Positions 1 to 7,857 of a stretch of DNA of 23,432 bases are shown one piece after another (the stretch's first letter is position 1; the number at the start of each line of letters is the position of its first letter). The translations under genes were made by a program, and so were the position numbers. The stretch spans positions 1 through 23,432 of the forward strand of contig CAJURT010000049.1 in the NCBI GenBank assembly GCA_910588875.1, written 5' to 3'. The notes below the pieces were generated by a model, which saw only the letters and a program-made list of their open reading frames with translations, did not search any database and had not been told where the DNA came from. Source of the stretch: an uncultured Lachnospiraceae bacterium (GTDB lineage Bacteria; Bacillota; Clostridia; Lachnospirales; Lachnospiraceae).

Positions 1-27
1 AGCCTTTTTTGACAGCTTCTTCTCCAT
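1..27 (-). CDS. PTS mannose-family IID component, N-terminus only (partial)
   Basis: The first nine codons of a gene leave the window on the minus strand and read MEKKLSKKA. The ATG lies one base beyond the stop of the IIC gene, as expected for a coupled IIC-IID pair. In mannose-family systems IID follows IIC and both form the membrane channel. The assignment rests on position in the IIA-IIB-IIC order and on the basic start typical of IID proteins. Too little sequence is present for a domain call. Confidence 0.6.
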
Positions 28-28
28 A

Positions 29-868
29 TCAGATATCCTCCTCGTCATCATCATATCCGCCGGCAACAGCAGCCCTGCTCACGGACAGCATTTTAATCTT
101 ATAGTTAATGACTGCAAACATTCCGGCAATCACGGTTGCCGATACCAGGTTGATTCCCATGGATGCTGCCAGGGTAAACCCAAACAGATAGGGAATAAAG
201 TCTGTCACCTGCTTGACAATCTGCTTTAACAGAATCGCAATACCTACACAGGGAAGGAGCGAGCCTACGGTAAACAGGGTTTTCATGGCAATCCCGTCCA
301 TGGGAAGGGTGGTCTTAATCAATTCTACCACACTGGTTCCCATCTTACACATGATCAATGTGGGAATAAAGGAACAGATGAAGTGGGATACCCAGGGCAA
401 AACCATGTCAACCACATATAATTTGTGATAATCCCTCTTTTCCACGGCCTGCCAGCCAATATGCTGCCATGCCAGATTGACCGTTGCTGTTCCGTAAAAC
501 AATACGGTTCCCAGGGTACCTACCATGGCGCCAAAGGAAGTGGCCAGCGCTGCCCCCTCTGCAGAGGTCGCTTCCAGGCCGTAGCTTTTCAGAGCAACCA
601 TGGCCAGGGGAATTCCTATGTAGCTGACTGCCCGGACATCCGCTGACACGGTGCCCCCGGGCGTGACCAGTGCAATATAGACCACCTGCATGGCACATCC
701 CACCAGGATTCCGGTGGTCATATCTCCCAGAATCAGCCCGCATATAAAACCACCGATCAAAGGTCTTCCGAATGTGTAGTTACCGACCGAAGAACCGCCC
801 ATACCGGGCATACTTGACAGACACGCAAACAGACCGAGAAGCGCTGCCTGTAACCAACTGATTGTCAT
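29..868 (-). CDS. PTS mannose/fructose/sorbose family IIC component
   Basis: Integral membrane subunit of a mannose-family PTS permease. With IID it carries the sugar across the membrane while IIB phosphorylates it. The 279-residue protein is hydrophobic throughout, has Gly-rich segments such as GRPLIGGFICGLILGD and PGGTVSADVRAVSYIGIP characteristic of EII-Sor IIC proteins, and ends in an acidic tail (DDDEED). An ATG at 880 is in frame. However, the bases of codons 1-3 from that ATG form the ribosome binding site GGAGGAA for the ATG at 868, so 868 is preferred and the protein begins MTISWLQ. It lies 60 bp after IIB and one base before IID, in the order IIA-IIB-IIC-IID. The sugar specificity cannot be read from the sequence. 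Confidence 0.93.
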   Translation of the reverse strand: MTISWLQAALLGLFACLSSMPGMGGSSVGNYTFGRPLIGGFICGLILGDMTTGILVGCAMQVVYIALVTPGGTVSADVRAVSYIGIPLAMVALKSYGLEATSAEGAALATSFGAMVGTLGTVLFYGTATVNLAWQHIGWQAVEKRDYHKLYVVDMVLPWVSHFICSFIPTLIMCKMGTSVVELIKTTLPMDGIAMKTLFTVGSLLPCVGIAILLKQIVKQVTDFIPYLFGFTLAASMGINLVSATVIAGMFAVINYKIKMLSVSRAAVAGGYDDDEEDI

Positions 869-928
869 AATTTCCTCCATTCTGTGCCTGTTACAGCACC
901 AGCAGATATAAGTGAAAGATAGTATCCT

Positions 929-1423
929 TTAGTGAAATCCAAACTGTCCCCTGAACTTTTTCCAGTTGCCGATGGCCTCATCCTTCAAAAGGGCAAACTC
1001 CACCTCATAGCCTGCATTCATAATATTCTCCAAAGCCTGGGCCTCCTCCTGGGTGATGGACTGGTTGTTGCCCAGCTTGGTGGTTCCCGGCCGGTCATTG
1101 CATGGCCCGATAATTACTGTGCTGATTCCCGGCTTTAATCCCTGTTCCACCAGAATCGTCTCCATATCCAGAGGATTTTTGGTGATCAGGAAATAATTAT
1201 CTTTACTCTTTAACACCTTCTCACTCTTTTCCCTGAATTCCTCCAATGACCACACAAAGGTCTTTTTTCCGCTTGCGCTCTTATAAGCGGATTTTAGAAC
1301 CGGATTCTTTGCCGCCGCATTGTTGACGGCAATCAGCCCGTCACAGGGATACTCCAACGCCCACCTGGTACAGGTTTGCCCATGAATCATTCTGTCGTCC
1401 ACACGGATAAATGAGATTGCCAT
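929..1423 (-). CDS. PTS mannose/fructose/sorbose family IIB component
   Basis: Cytoplasmic phosphotransfer subunit that takes phosphate from IIA on a histidine and passes it to the incoming sugar. The 164-residue length is normal. The N-terminus has the family signature with RVDDRMIHGQ, placing the phosphorylated histidine at His14. The rest fits the EIIB-Sor fold, including the TVIIGPCNDRPGTTKLGNN segment. A strong AGGAGG site precedes the ATG. The gene sits between IIA (54 bp upstream) and IIC (60 bp downstream) on the same strand and is probably cotranscribed with both. Confidence 0.95.
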   Translation of the reverse strand: MAISFIRVDDRMIHGQTCTRWALEYPCDGLIAVNNAAAKNPVLKSAYKSASGKKTFVWSLEEFREKSEKVLKSKDNYFLITKNPLDMETILVEQGLKPGISTVIIGPCNDRPGTTKLGNNQSITQEEAQALENIMNAGYEVEFALLKDEAIGNWKKFRGQFGFH

Positions 1424-1477
1424 AACTGTTTCCTCCTACATTTATATATTTTTCTTTTTTACATCCTGCTTTCCGTC

Positions 1478-1906
1478 TCAGATCTCGTCTTCCCCTTCAC
1501 TGACTGCCACCGTGAACTCCCGGAGGGCCTCCCTTGCCTCCGGAACCAGCATATCAACAAGGGTTTTGCCGTCCGCACTGTCCTTGGATACGATAGCGCT
1601 GACCACCAGCGGCAGGTTCATCCCTCCCACCATGGTAGTCCGGTTCAAAAGACCTTCTTCCGCCAGCACATTGGCCGTGGTGGTCAGGGGAGAGCCTCCG
1701 ATCAAATCCGCAAACACCAACAGTTCATCCTCCTCCTTAACCACAGAGACACATCTGCGCACATTCTCCGCCAGTTCATCTGCCCCCATCCCGTTTTTCA
1801 GGCTTGTGGAAAGAATATCCTCTCTTCCCTCTCCCACAAGCATATCCAGCACACTGTGTACTCCCTGCGCCATGGTGCCATGGCTTACCAGCAATATGTA
1901 CTTCAT
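1478..1906 (-). CDS. PTS mannose-family IIA component
   Basis: Cytoplasmic EIIA-Man domain protein of 142 residues. It accepts phosphate from HPr and donates it to IIB. The N-terminus MKYILLVSHG carries the expected active-site histidine at residue 9. The later LVFADLIGGSPLTTTANVLA segment is the conserved D-L-x-GGSP motif of the family. It is the first gene of the PTS set. A GGAGGGAAGG ribosome site precedes the start, and a terminator plus possible promoter lie just upstream (1955-2001), so the PTS genes may be a separate transcription unit from the aldolase operon. Confidence 0.94.
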   Translation of the reverse strand: MKYILLVSHGTMAQGVHSVLDMLVGEGREDILSTSLKNGMGADELAENVRRCVSVVKEEDELLVFADLIGGSPLTTTANVLAEEGLLNRTTMVGGMNLPLVVSAIVSKDSADGKTLVDMLVPEAREALREFTVAVSEGEDEI

Positions 1907-1956
1907 TTCTGCCTTCCCTCCTGTATTTTTTCAGCAGCGCTTTGTTTTATGGCTAT

Positions 1957-1984
1957 AGTATATAAAAAGAGCGACACATGTTCA
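1957..1984 (-). promoter_or_regulatory. Possible promoter of the PTS operon
   Basis: On the minus strand a -10-like TATACT (1957-1962) lies 16 bp downstream of TGAACA (1979-1984), a 4/6 match to the -35 consensus. The -35 bases fall inside the loop and stem of the terminator at 1964-2001, so termination of the upstream operon and initiation of the PTS operon would share the same DNA. The match is modest and the call is tentative. Confidence 0.35.
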
Positions 1985-2001
1985 CCTAACATGTGTCACT
2001 C
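1964..2001 (-). terminator. Rho-independent terminator after the aldolase gene
   Basis: On the minus strand a 14-bp stem (arms 2001-1988 and 1982-1969, one U-G wobble) with a 5-nt loop is followed by five T residues and then ATAT. It stands about 65 bp past the stop codon of the DapA-family gene and before the PTS IIA gene. It should end most transcripts of the catabolic operon and isolate the PTS genes, unless read through. Confidence 0.75.
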
Positions 2002-2044
2002 CTTCTGTCTGCCATGTGTCATTATTTGCCATGACAATTGTCAT
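1990..2044. promoter_or_regulatory. Cluster of TGACACATG repeats and a perfect 14-bp palindrome
   Basis: Upstream of the PTS IIA gene the sequence CATGTGTCA occurs at 1990-1998 and again at 2013-2021, 23 bp apart. An inverted TGACACATG-like copy is part of the terminator stem at 1973-1982. Beside them ATGACAATTGTCAT (2031-2044) is a perfect palindrome built from the related half-site ATGACA. The clustering suggests a regulator binding region for the PTS operon, but no cognate regulator is identifiable in the window. Confidence 0.4.
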
Positions 2045-2067
2045 ATTCGCCGGAAAGGCCTTGTGCC

Positions 2068-2964
2068 CTATTTTTTATATTCCTTATAATAAGTGTCAAT
2101 GCACCGGGCAATCGCTTCCTTTGCCTCCTCCGGCACCAGGCCAAAGGGCTTGCGGCACGGCCCCACCGGATGCCCGATCAGGTTGGTTGCCACCTTCACG
2201 ATGGAGTTGGGATTGCCATACTGGAAGCATGCCCGGATCGGGGCAATGGAATCCTGGGCCTTCCTTGCCCCCGCTTCATCCCCGGCCAGATATTTCTTGT
2301 AGATACTCACCATAATCTCCGGCAGGATATTGGAGATGGCCGTAATCCCTCCGGTCCCCCCGGCCTTTAAGGTATCCAGAATCAAGGCATCATTTCCTGA
2401 AAGAACTGCAAATTCCTTTCCCTTGGTAGCATTGATATAAGCCTGAATCAATTCCAATTTGCCGCTGGAATCCTTGACACCCACAATGTTGGGAATGTCC
2501 GCCAGCCTTGCCACGGTCTCCGGCTCAATGGTAACCCCTGCCCTCATGGGAATATTGTACATGACAATCGGAAGTTCCACTGCCTCGGCAACCGCCCTGT
2601 AATGCTCATATAATTCCTCCTGGCTGATGGCGGCAAAATAGGGGGTAATGACAGAAATCACGTCCACACCGATTCTCTGAGCCTCTCTTGACAGATAGAT
2701 GGTATCTGCGGTGCCGACACATCCCGTTCCCGCATATACCGGTACCCGGCCCTTCGCCTCCTCCACAAAGATTTCCATCACACGGATTCTCTCCTCCAGA
2801 GAAAGGATAAAAAACTCCCCATTGGTCCCCAGGCAGAAAACTCCATCCACCCCGGCCCGGATTTCCCTGTTAATCTGATTTCTCATCTCCGCCTCATTCA
2901 GGCTGCCATCCTCATTCATGGGAGTCTGCATAGCCGCAATAATTCCTTTTACTAATTCTACCAT
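2068..2964 (-). CDS. DapA-family aldolase/lyase (dihydrodipicolinate synthase/N-acetylneuraminate lyase superfamily)
   Basis: A class I aldolase-type TIM barrel of 298 residues, the usual family length. GTNGE at 46-50 corresponds to the family's carboxylate-binding GTTGE motif. Tyr136 in MYNIP is the catalytic tyrosine, and Lys164 in VGVKDSSG is the Schiff-base lysine. True DapA makes lysine/diaminopimelate precursor, but the setting (acid-sugar kinase, PdxA2, TRAP and PTS genes, YhcH) argues for a catabolic lyase acting on a 2-keto-3-deoxy or related acid. The ATG at 2964 follows a GGAG site at good spacing. The frame stays open upstream, but that part overlaps a long palindrome and is not family sequence. 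The true substrate is unknown. Confidence 0.88.
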   Translation of the reverse strand: MVELVKGIIAAMQTPMNEDGSLNEAEMRNQINREIRAGVDGVFCLGTNGEFFILSLEERIRVMEIFVEEAKGRVPVYAGTGCVGTADTIYLSREAQRIGVDVISVITPYFAAISQEELYEHYRAVAEAVELPIVMYNIPMRAGVTIEPETVARLADIPNIVGVKDSSGKLELIQAYINATKGKEFAVLSGNDALILDTLKAGGTGGITAISNILPEIMVSIYKKYLAGDEAGARKAQDSIAPIRACFQYGNPNSIVKVATNLIGHPVGPCRKPFGLVPEEAKEAIARCIDTYYKEYKK

Positions 2965-3073
2965 AATTTTTTCTCCGTTCCTGCCTCCACGGCAAAATCT
3001 CACTCTCTGTATCTCTAATTTTCTGTTATCGTTCACGGGCAATGTCATTTCGTTTAACTCTGAGAATATCCAG

Positions 3074-3313
3074 CCAAGGAAAAGGGGAGAGAGGTGGCCA
3101 GAAATGGTCTGCGGATTTTGACTTTGCAGAGATTTAGAAGTCCTTAAATTCCTGAGTTTTGCGTTGAAACAAAAATCCACTCTGTCTGAGCGAAGCGAGT
3201 TTGGGGATTTTTGTTTCGCTTTTAGCAAAAATCTGGAATTTTAGGAATTCTTGATCTCGAAACCGGAAAAAGCAGCAGACCATTTCTGGCCACCTCTCTC
3301 CCCTTTTCCTTGG
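3074..3313. repeat. 240-bp imperfect palindrome (MITE-like or REP-like element)
   Basis: The outer arms 3074-3112 and 3275-3313 are perfect inverted copies over 39 bp, starting CCAAGGAAAAGGGG and ending in its complement. Inside, the arms remain mostly complementary, for example GAAACAAAAATCC near 3166-3179 against GGATTTTTGTTTC near 3204-3217, with a small central loop around 3193. The whole unit can fold as one long hairpin. It accounts for most of the 430-bp gene-free stretch between the yhcH-like and DapA-family genes (2965-3395). No transposase and no clear target duplication are visible. A small non-autonomous mobile element or dispersed intergenic repeat is the likeliest identity. Confidence 0.8.
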
Positions 3314-3395
3314 CGTACCTTTCAGAAATGCTTAACTTACTGACATTGGTTCTTTTCCACGTAAGCCGGGCAAGAAGATACCCCCGTGACCATTA

Positions 3396-3821
3396 TCAAT
3401 TTCCCTCTGTTACCGGCAGCTTCATCACCGCCTTAACATAAAGATGAGGTTCCTTTGTGTGGGACACCGCCTTATGGCCGTCCTGGGGAAAAGCCGCGTA
3501 AAACATTCCCTCAGATATCAGCATAACGTGGTCTCTCCCGCCCTCCAGCCGCTCCTGATCTTTATCCGGATTGTAGGGAATCACCGTGCTAAGCCCCCCG
3601 TATTCCTTCCATGCCAGTTCCTCACACCCCTTTAGCAGAAACTGGACATCCACATACTTCCGGTGCGCCTCAAAAGTTCCTTCCTCCATGGGCTTTGTCT
3701 CGCCCTCCTGAATCAGGAAATAACCGCCCTCAAAATCATATCTTCCCGGATTCCATTGGTCCCGGCTCTGCAAAACCCGAATCCCGGCCTCCAGCCCGGG
3801 AAGCAGTTCCCGGTAAAACAA
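3396..3821 (-). pseudogene. YhcH/YjgK/YiaL family protein, 5' end lost
   Basis: The reading frame from 3821 matches the YhcH/YjgK/YiaL (DUF386) family, small cupin-like proteins linked to sialic acid and sugar-acid catabolism. It has GRYDFEGG, the strongly conserved EAHRKYVDVQFLLKG, and the late FPQDGHK metal-site motif. The match begins at LFYRELLPGLEAGI, whereas homologues normally start about ten residues earlier. No ATG is available: the first possible start is TTG at 3821, with no ribosome site (the preceding minus-strand bases are pyrimidine- and AT-rich). Immediately upstream the DNA is dctM in another frame. I infer a deletion that removed the yhcH start. The protein may be untranslated or N-terminally short. 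Confidence 0.75.
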
Positions 3822-4993
3822 AATATAATGGGGGACATGATGTAAAGGGACACCCCGAAAGGCGGGGTAAGGGAGCCGATGGCCACAATACCGGACATGC
3901 CCGCCCCGTATACCATAGGATCCAGCCCAAAGGCGGCTGCTATCGGCGCGACAATCGGGACAATAATGGCAATCGGGTTCATAAACATCATTCCCACCGA
4001 CATGACCACCACAGAGGCAATCACAAATGCCGTGGGGGTAGACAGCACAGAGGTAATGGCAGTCGCAATCACTTCTCCCCCGTTAAACACATCCAAAAGA
4101 CTGGAAAACGCCACCGCAAACGCCAGCATCATGGCCACGGAGGCCACATTTTTTACCGACCCCTTAAAGGCGCCCCACAACCCCTTTAAATCCAGGGATT
4201 TGTAGATAAACAAGGACACAAAGCAGGCATACACCACGGAGATCGCTGCCGCTTCCACCACGGAAAGCAGGTTGGTAAAAATCCCTCCCAGGATGATAAC
4301 CGGGGAAAGCAGCCCCCAGACCGAGGTTCCCACCACCTTGGCAAACCCCTGGGCCTTTAACTCCTCATAGGCCTTCATGGATTTTTCCGTGTCCCCGGTA
4401 TCCTTCCGGCAGTGGAAAAAGGTGATGGCCACAAGGGCTGCCGCACAGGTAAATCCAATCACCGCCCCCACCTTAAACATATCTGACTCATCGGTTCCTG
4501 CCATGGCACAATACTGGAGAATGGCAGAGGATGGGGGAATCAGCTGTCCCAGGGAACCGGCCGCCGCCAGCATTGCGGCAAAAAACGCCTGATTGTAGCT
4601 GTATTCAATCAGCATGGGAAGCACCATAGCCCCCACTGCCGCCACAACTGCCATCCCGGAGCCGGAAATCATCCCGTAGAAGATTGCGGTCAGCACCGCA
4701 ACAATGGGGATACAGGACTTGGAACGGCCAAGGAAATACTGGAAAAATGCAAAGATCTGTTCGGTCAGTTTTCCCTGGGACATAATGTTGCCGGATACCA
4801 CAAAGAGGGCGATGGCCACATAAGTGGTTTTTCCTGCCGCACTGCAAAGCCACTGCACAATGCTCTCCATATTGTACTGGCTAAACCCGGTTGCAAACGC
4901 GGGTATAATAAAAGCTGCCCCGTAGGCAAGGGTCATGGAAAAGCCCATGCCAATCAAAACCACAAAGAATGATGTAAAGATAAGCGCTAACAT
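3713..4993 (-). pseudogene. dctM: TRAP transporter large permease DctM, C-terminus replaced
   Basis: The large membrane subunit of a TRAP transporter, which couples sodium flow to uptake of carboxylates or sugar acids delivered by a binding protein. Family hallmarks run from the N-terminus (MLALIFTSFFVVLIGMGF) through SGSGMAVVAAVGA and AGSLGQLIPPSS to NPIAIIVPIVAPIAAAFGLDP and LTPPFGVSLYI at residues 375-385. Normal DctM then has about 40-45 more residues with the last membrane helix. Here, after about residue 390, the frame enters yhcH DNA in a different frame and reads an unrelated Gly/Arg-rich tail to the stop at 3713. The 426-residue length looks normal only by coincidence. The start has a GAGGGGG site. 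The protein is probably non-functional or impaired. It lies 13 bp after dctQ. Confidence 0.78.
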
Positions 4994-5006
4994 GTTATAA
5001 TCCCCC

Positions 5007-5489
5007 TCATGCCTGTATATTTGCTGCCTGTGCAGCCTTCACCTCAAGTATCTTCTGGACATCCCGGACAATATTCAGGCCAAATCCCACAACAGGCGCC
5101 AGATAGACAATCCAGCAGGGGAAACCGGTCTTTCCCACAGTCCCCTGAGAAATGGTTGTGCCCACATATAAAAATCCCCCATAGACAAACAACACAGACA
5201 TCACCATATCCAGCAGGTACTGCAAATAATCCAGCATATGCCTCACCGGCTTCGGATACAGGTTAGCCAGGGCATCCACAATAATGTTTGCGCTCCTCTT
5301 GGTACAGAAGGAGGCGCAGAGAAAAGCCACCCACACATAGGCATAGCATGCCAGTTCCTCCGGATATCCGCTTCCCCCGGGGAAAAACAGCTTCAAAGCT
5401 GCATTTGCCGTCTCCATGATCACCATGATAATAATCCCGACAGCAATGATATTTTCTTCTATGGTATCAAAAAATCCCTTCTTACTCAT
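5007..5489 (-). CDS. dctQ: TRAP transporter small permease DctQ
   Basis: Small membrane subunit of a TRAP transporter, 160 residues with four predicted membrane helices. The segment AYVWVAFLCASFCTKRSANIIVDAL resembles the conserved W-x-x-F-L-G-A/S-x-x-x-x-K/R region of DctQ proteins. The chosen ATG at 5489 overlaps the stop of the DUF1537 kinase gene by 8 bp (ATGAGTAA) and has an AAGGGG site. An in-frame start at 5537 would lie deep in the kinase gene and lacks support. DctM follows directly. No DctP binding protein is found in the window, so the transporter is incomplete here. Confidence 0.9.
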   Translation of the reverse strand: MSKKGFFDTIEENIIAVGIIIMVIMETANAALKLFFPGGSGYPEELACYAYVWVAFLCASFCTKRSANIIVDALANLYPKPVRHMLDYLQYLLDMVMSVLFVYGGFLYVGTTISQGTVGKTGFPCWIVYLAPVVGFGLNIVRDVQKILEVKAAQAANIQA

Positions 5490-6768
5490 CTTGGTCCCCT
5501 TTTTTGTAATTAATGACAGTATCATACATCTGTACAAAGATATTTTCTTCCCCGAACCCGCCGGACTTTGAAATCACCTGGATTCTCTTTCCGTTCCAGC
5601 GCATTGCAGAAAGCACGGCTCCTTTGCCAATCTCGCAGATAGGTACCAGTTCCGTCTTGCCGATATGGTTCATAAATCCCATCAGCGTGTCGCCGCCCGT
5701 CATGCTGATGGTGTAATTCAGACCCCGGTTTACCATTTCCATGGCAATCCTTCCCAGGCTGTCTGCAATCTGAAACCGGATATCCGAAAGGCCCATGCCG
5801 TTTCTTTTGGCAAATGCCTCTGCCGTCTCCTCCCCGGGTACATCCAGCGTGTCCAGGACATATTTATCGGTCCCGGAGACCTGCCGGTAAAGTTGGTCAT
5901 AAAACTCCCTGTCCTCCTCTGGCGTCCTCTGTCCGATTCCCAGCTTCCGTTCGTTGGAAAGATGGGCCCGGACAAACCCGGAATCCTCCGCGCATTTTAC
6001 CTGGTCAACCGTAATCTGATTCACGCTTCCGCACAAGGCCAGAAGCCCCTCAGACTCCTGCATATAGTGGGGATGTCCCTTCTCAAACTGAAGCATCCGG
6101 TCATAATTTGCCGCAAACCCTGCACAGCCTGCCATCACCACCATCCGGTTCTGCTGCTTTAATGTTGCGGCAATGGCTGCCAAATCCTCATCGGTCTCCG
6201 CGTCCAGCAGAAAAACCGTCTGCTCTTTGCTGCTCTCCCAATCGATCTGCTGCCAATCTCCCCGGGAAACCTTGACAATCCTCAACTCCGTCTGAGAGCC
6301 AATAATCTTTCCGATATCCGAATCCCTGACTGGCTCAAAGGGATCTTTTCCGAACACGCTTTCCTTCACCGGAATCCCGTCAATATATTGCAGCCCTCCC
6401 CTTGTAATCCGGTTCAGCCTGGGAAAGGCCGGAACAAAGGCAATCGCCTGCTGTTCATAGGCATCCATGACTGCTTTCAGTTCCATCCCGATATTGCCCC
6501 TGAGCCCGGAATCGGTTTTCTTGTATACATACCGGAAGCCTGCCCTTCTGGCATTTACCGCCAACTGGAAAACCCGGTCATAGGCCTCCTTCGGGGAGCG
6601 GGGACGGGTGTCTGTGCTGACGCTAAGAAGGCCGTCCTCCGGCCTGAGCTGGCCGAAGTCATACCGGTAATCCGTCACAATCCTTGCCCGGATTCCCATT
6701 TTGGTAAACTGGATTCCTGTATCAAGAGCACCCGTAAAATCATCTGCTATGATCAGGAGCCTGTCCAT
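5482..6768 (-). CDS. DUF1537 four-carbon acid sugar kinase
   Basis: Cytoplasmic ATP-dependent kinase of the family shown to phosphorylate four-carbon acid sugars (D-threonate, erythronates, 3-oxo-tetronate) at O4. The 428-residue protein starts MDRLLIIADDFTGALDTG, the N-terminal substrate-domain signature. It has KKTDSGLRGNIG at about 83-94, an ALCGSVN segment, the C-terminal nucleotide-domain motif SMTGGDT and, near the end, KSGGFGEEN. The ATG at 6768 has a GGAGGGAGGAAG ribosome site. The gene overlaps the end of pdxA2 by 29 bp and dctQ by 8 bp, indicating a tightly coupled operon. PdxA2 next door would oxidise the 4-phosphate, giving DHAP after decarboxylation. Which isomer is used cannot be decided from sequence. 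Confidence 0.93.
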   Translation of the reverse strand: MDRLLIIADDFTGALDTGIQFTKMGIRARIVTDYRYDFGQLRPEDGLLSVSTDTRPRSPKEAYDRVFQLAVNARRAGFRYVYKKTDSGLRGNIGMELKAVMDAYEQQAIAFVPAFPRLNRITRGGLQYIDGIPVKESVFGKDPFEPVRDSDIGKIIGSQTELRIVKVSRGDWQQIDWESSKEQTVFLLDAETDEDLAAIAATLKQQNRMVVMAGCAGFAANYDRMLQFEKGHPHYMQESEGLLALCGSVNQITVDQVKCAEDSGFVRAHLSNERKLGIGQRTPEEDREFYDQLYRQVSGTDKYVLDTLDVPGEETAEAFAKRNGMGLSDIRFQIADSLGRIAMEMVNRGLNYTISMTGGDTLMGFMNHIGKTELVPICEIGKGAVLSAMRWNGKRIQVISKSGGFGEENIFVQMYDTVINYKKGDQDE

Positions 6769-7831
6769 GGATACTTCCTCCCTCCTGCTTATTCCGCCGG
6801 CTGTCTGCCATTTTCGCCCCGTACTCAATGGAATTTAAAAGGCTCAGTTCATTGGCATCCCCCTTGCCTGCATGGTCAAATGCCGTTCCGTGGTCCACGG
6901 ATACCCGGATAATGGGAAGCCCCAGGGTGATGTTAATGCCTGCCACCGCGTTCCAGCACTGCTTCTCCCGGTTATAGACAAAGCCCTGCACCTTTGTGGG
7001 AATGTGCCCCTGGTCATGGAACTGGCACACCACAATGTCATACCAGCCTCCGATGGCCTGGGAAAATACCGTATCCGGCGGACAGGGGCCGATAGCCTGG
7101 ATTCCTCTGGCCTTCGCCGCCTCAATTGCCGGCCCGATCTCCTGAATCTCCTCGTTTCCGAACATCCCATGCTCGCCGCAGTGGGGATTTAATCCTGCCA
7201 CCGCAATCCTTGGATTTTCAATCCCCAAGTCTCTGCACACCTCATAGGACATTTCAATCACATCCAGGATCCTCTCCTTTTTGCACCGGTCGCAGGCCTC
7301 CCGGAGAGATACATGGGTGGACACATGGGTTACCCGGAAATCCTCATGAGCCAGCATCATGCAGTATTTTTTCGTTTTGGTATAATCCGCGTAAATCTCC
7401 GTGTGACCGGAATAGTGATGGCCGGCCATATTGATGGCTTCCTTGCTGATTGCATTGGTGATGGTCCCATCCACCTTGTTTTTCATCGCCAGGTCAATGG
7501 CCTTCACCACATACTGAAAGGCCGCCTCCCCTGCCACGGCATTGACCGTTCCGATGCCCATTGCTTTGGGATCCTCAATCAGATGCATGTCATATACATC
7601 CATGATTCCCGGCTCAAAGCCTGCCTCCTCCACACTCTTTACGCTCCGCACCCGAATCTGATTCTCCAAACCGGTAAAGCCGAGGGCCTGCTCCATAACC
7701 GCCACGTCCCCGATCACCAGGGGTCTGCAAATCTGATAGATCTCCGAATGGGCAAATGCCTTTGCCGTGATCTCCGGCCCTGAGCCGGCCGGGTCTCCGG
7801 CTGTAATCGCAAGAATCGGTAATCCTTTCAT
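6740..7831 (-). CDS. pdxA2: PdxA2-type 4-phospho-acid-sugar dehydrogenase (4-hydroxythreonine-4-phosphate dehydrogenase family)
   Basis: An NAD-dependent, divalent-metal dehydrogenase of the PdxA family, 363 residues. The N-terminus has AGDPAGSGPEI. Metal-ligand histidines align with those of E. coli PdxA: His173 in VSTHVSLREA, His217 in NPHCGEHG and His272 in FHDQGHIPTK. VDHGTAFDHAGKGDA is the conserved C-terminal motif. Beside a DUF1537 kinase this type oxidises threonate or erythronate 4-phosphate, which decarboxylates to DHAP, rather than serving pyridoxal phosphate synthesis. The last roughly 20 residues are a low-complexity polar tail overlapping the kinase gene. AAGGAGGAG precedes the ATG. 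The gene lies 26 bp after the alcohol dehydrogenase gene. Confidence 0.93.
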   Translation of the reverse strand: MKGLPILAITAGDPAGSGPEITAKAFAHSEIYQICRPLVIGDVAVMEQALGFTGLENQIRVRSVKSVEEAGFEPGIMDVYDMHLIEDPKAMGIGTVNAVAGEAAFQYVVKAIDLAMKNKVDGTITNAISKEAINMAGHHYSGHTEIYADYTKTKKYCMMLAHEDFRVTHVSTHVSLREACDRCKKERILDVIEMSYEVCRDLGIENPRIAVAGLNPHCGEHGMFGNEEIQEIGPAIEAAKARGIQAIGPCPPDTVFSQAIGGWYDIVVCQFHDQGHIPTKVQGFVYNREKQCWNAVAGINITLGLPIIRVSVDHGTAFDHAGKGDANELSLLNSIEYGAKMADSRRNKQEGGSIHGQAPDHSR

Positions 7832-7857
7832 GTTCTCCTCCTTATTGTCCTTTCCTT

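Noticed and set aside
1925..1950. Catabolite-responsive (cre) element near AAAGCGCTGCT before PTS IIA
   Set aside because: It misses at least two conserved positions of the cre consensus.
2965..3228. In-frame N-terminal extension of the DapA-family protein
   Set aside because: It overlaps the long palindrome, shows no family similarity, and a good ribosome site supports the start at 2964.
3611..4189. 192-residue plus-strand frame rich in His, Gly and Arg opposite dctM
   Set aside because: Low-complexity antisense of membrane-protein codons; no independent coding evidence.
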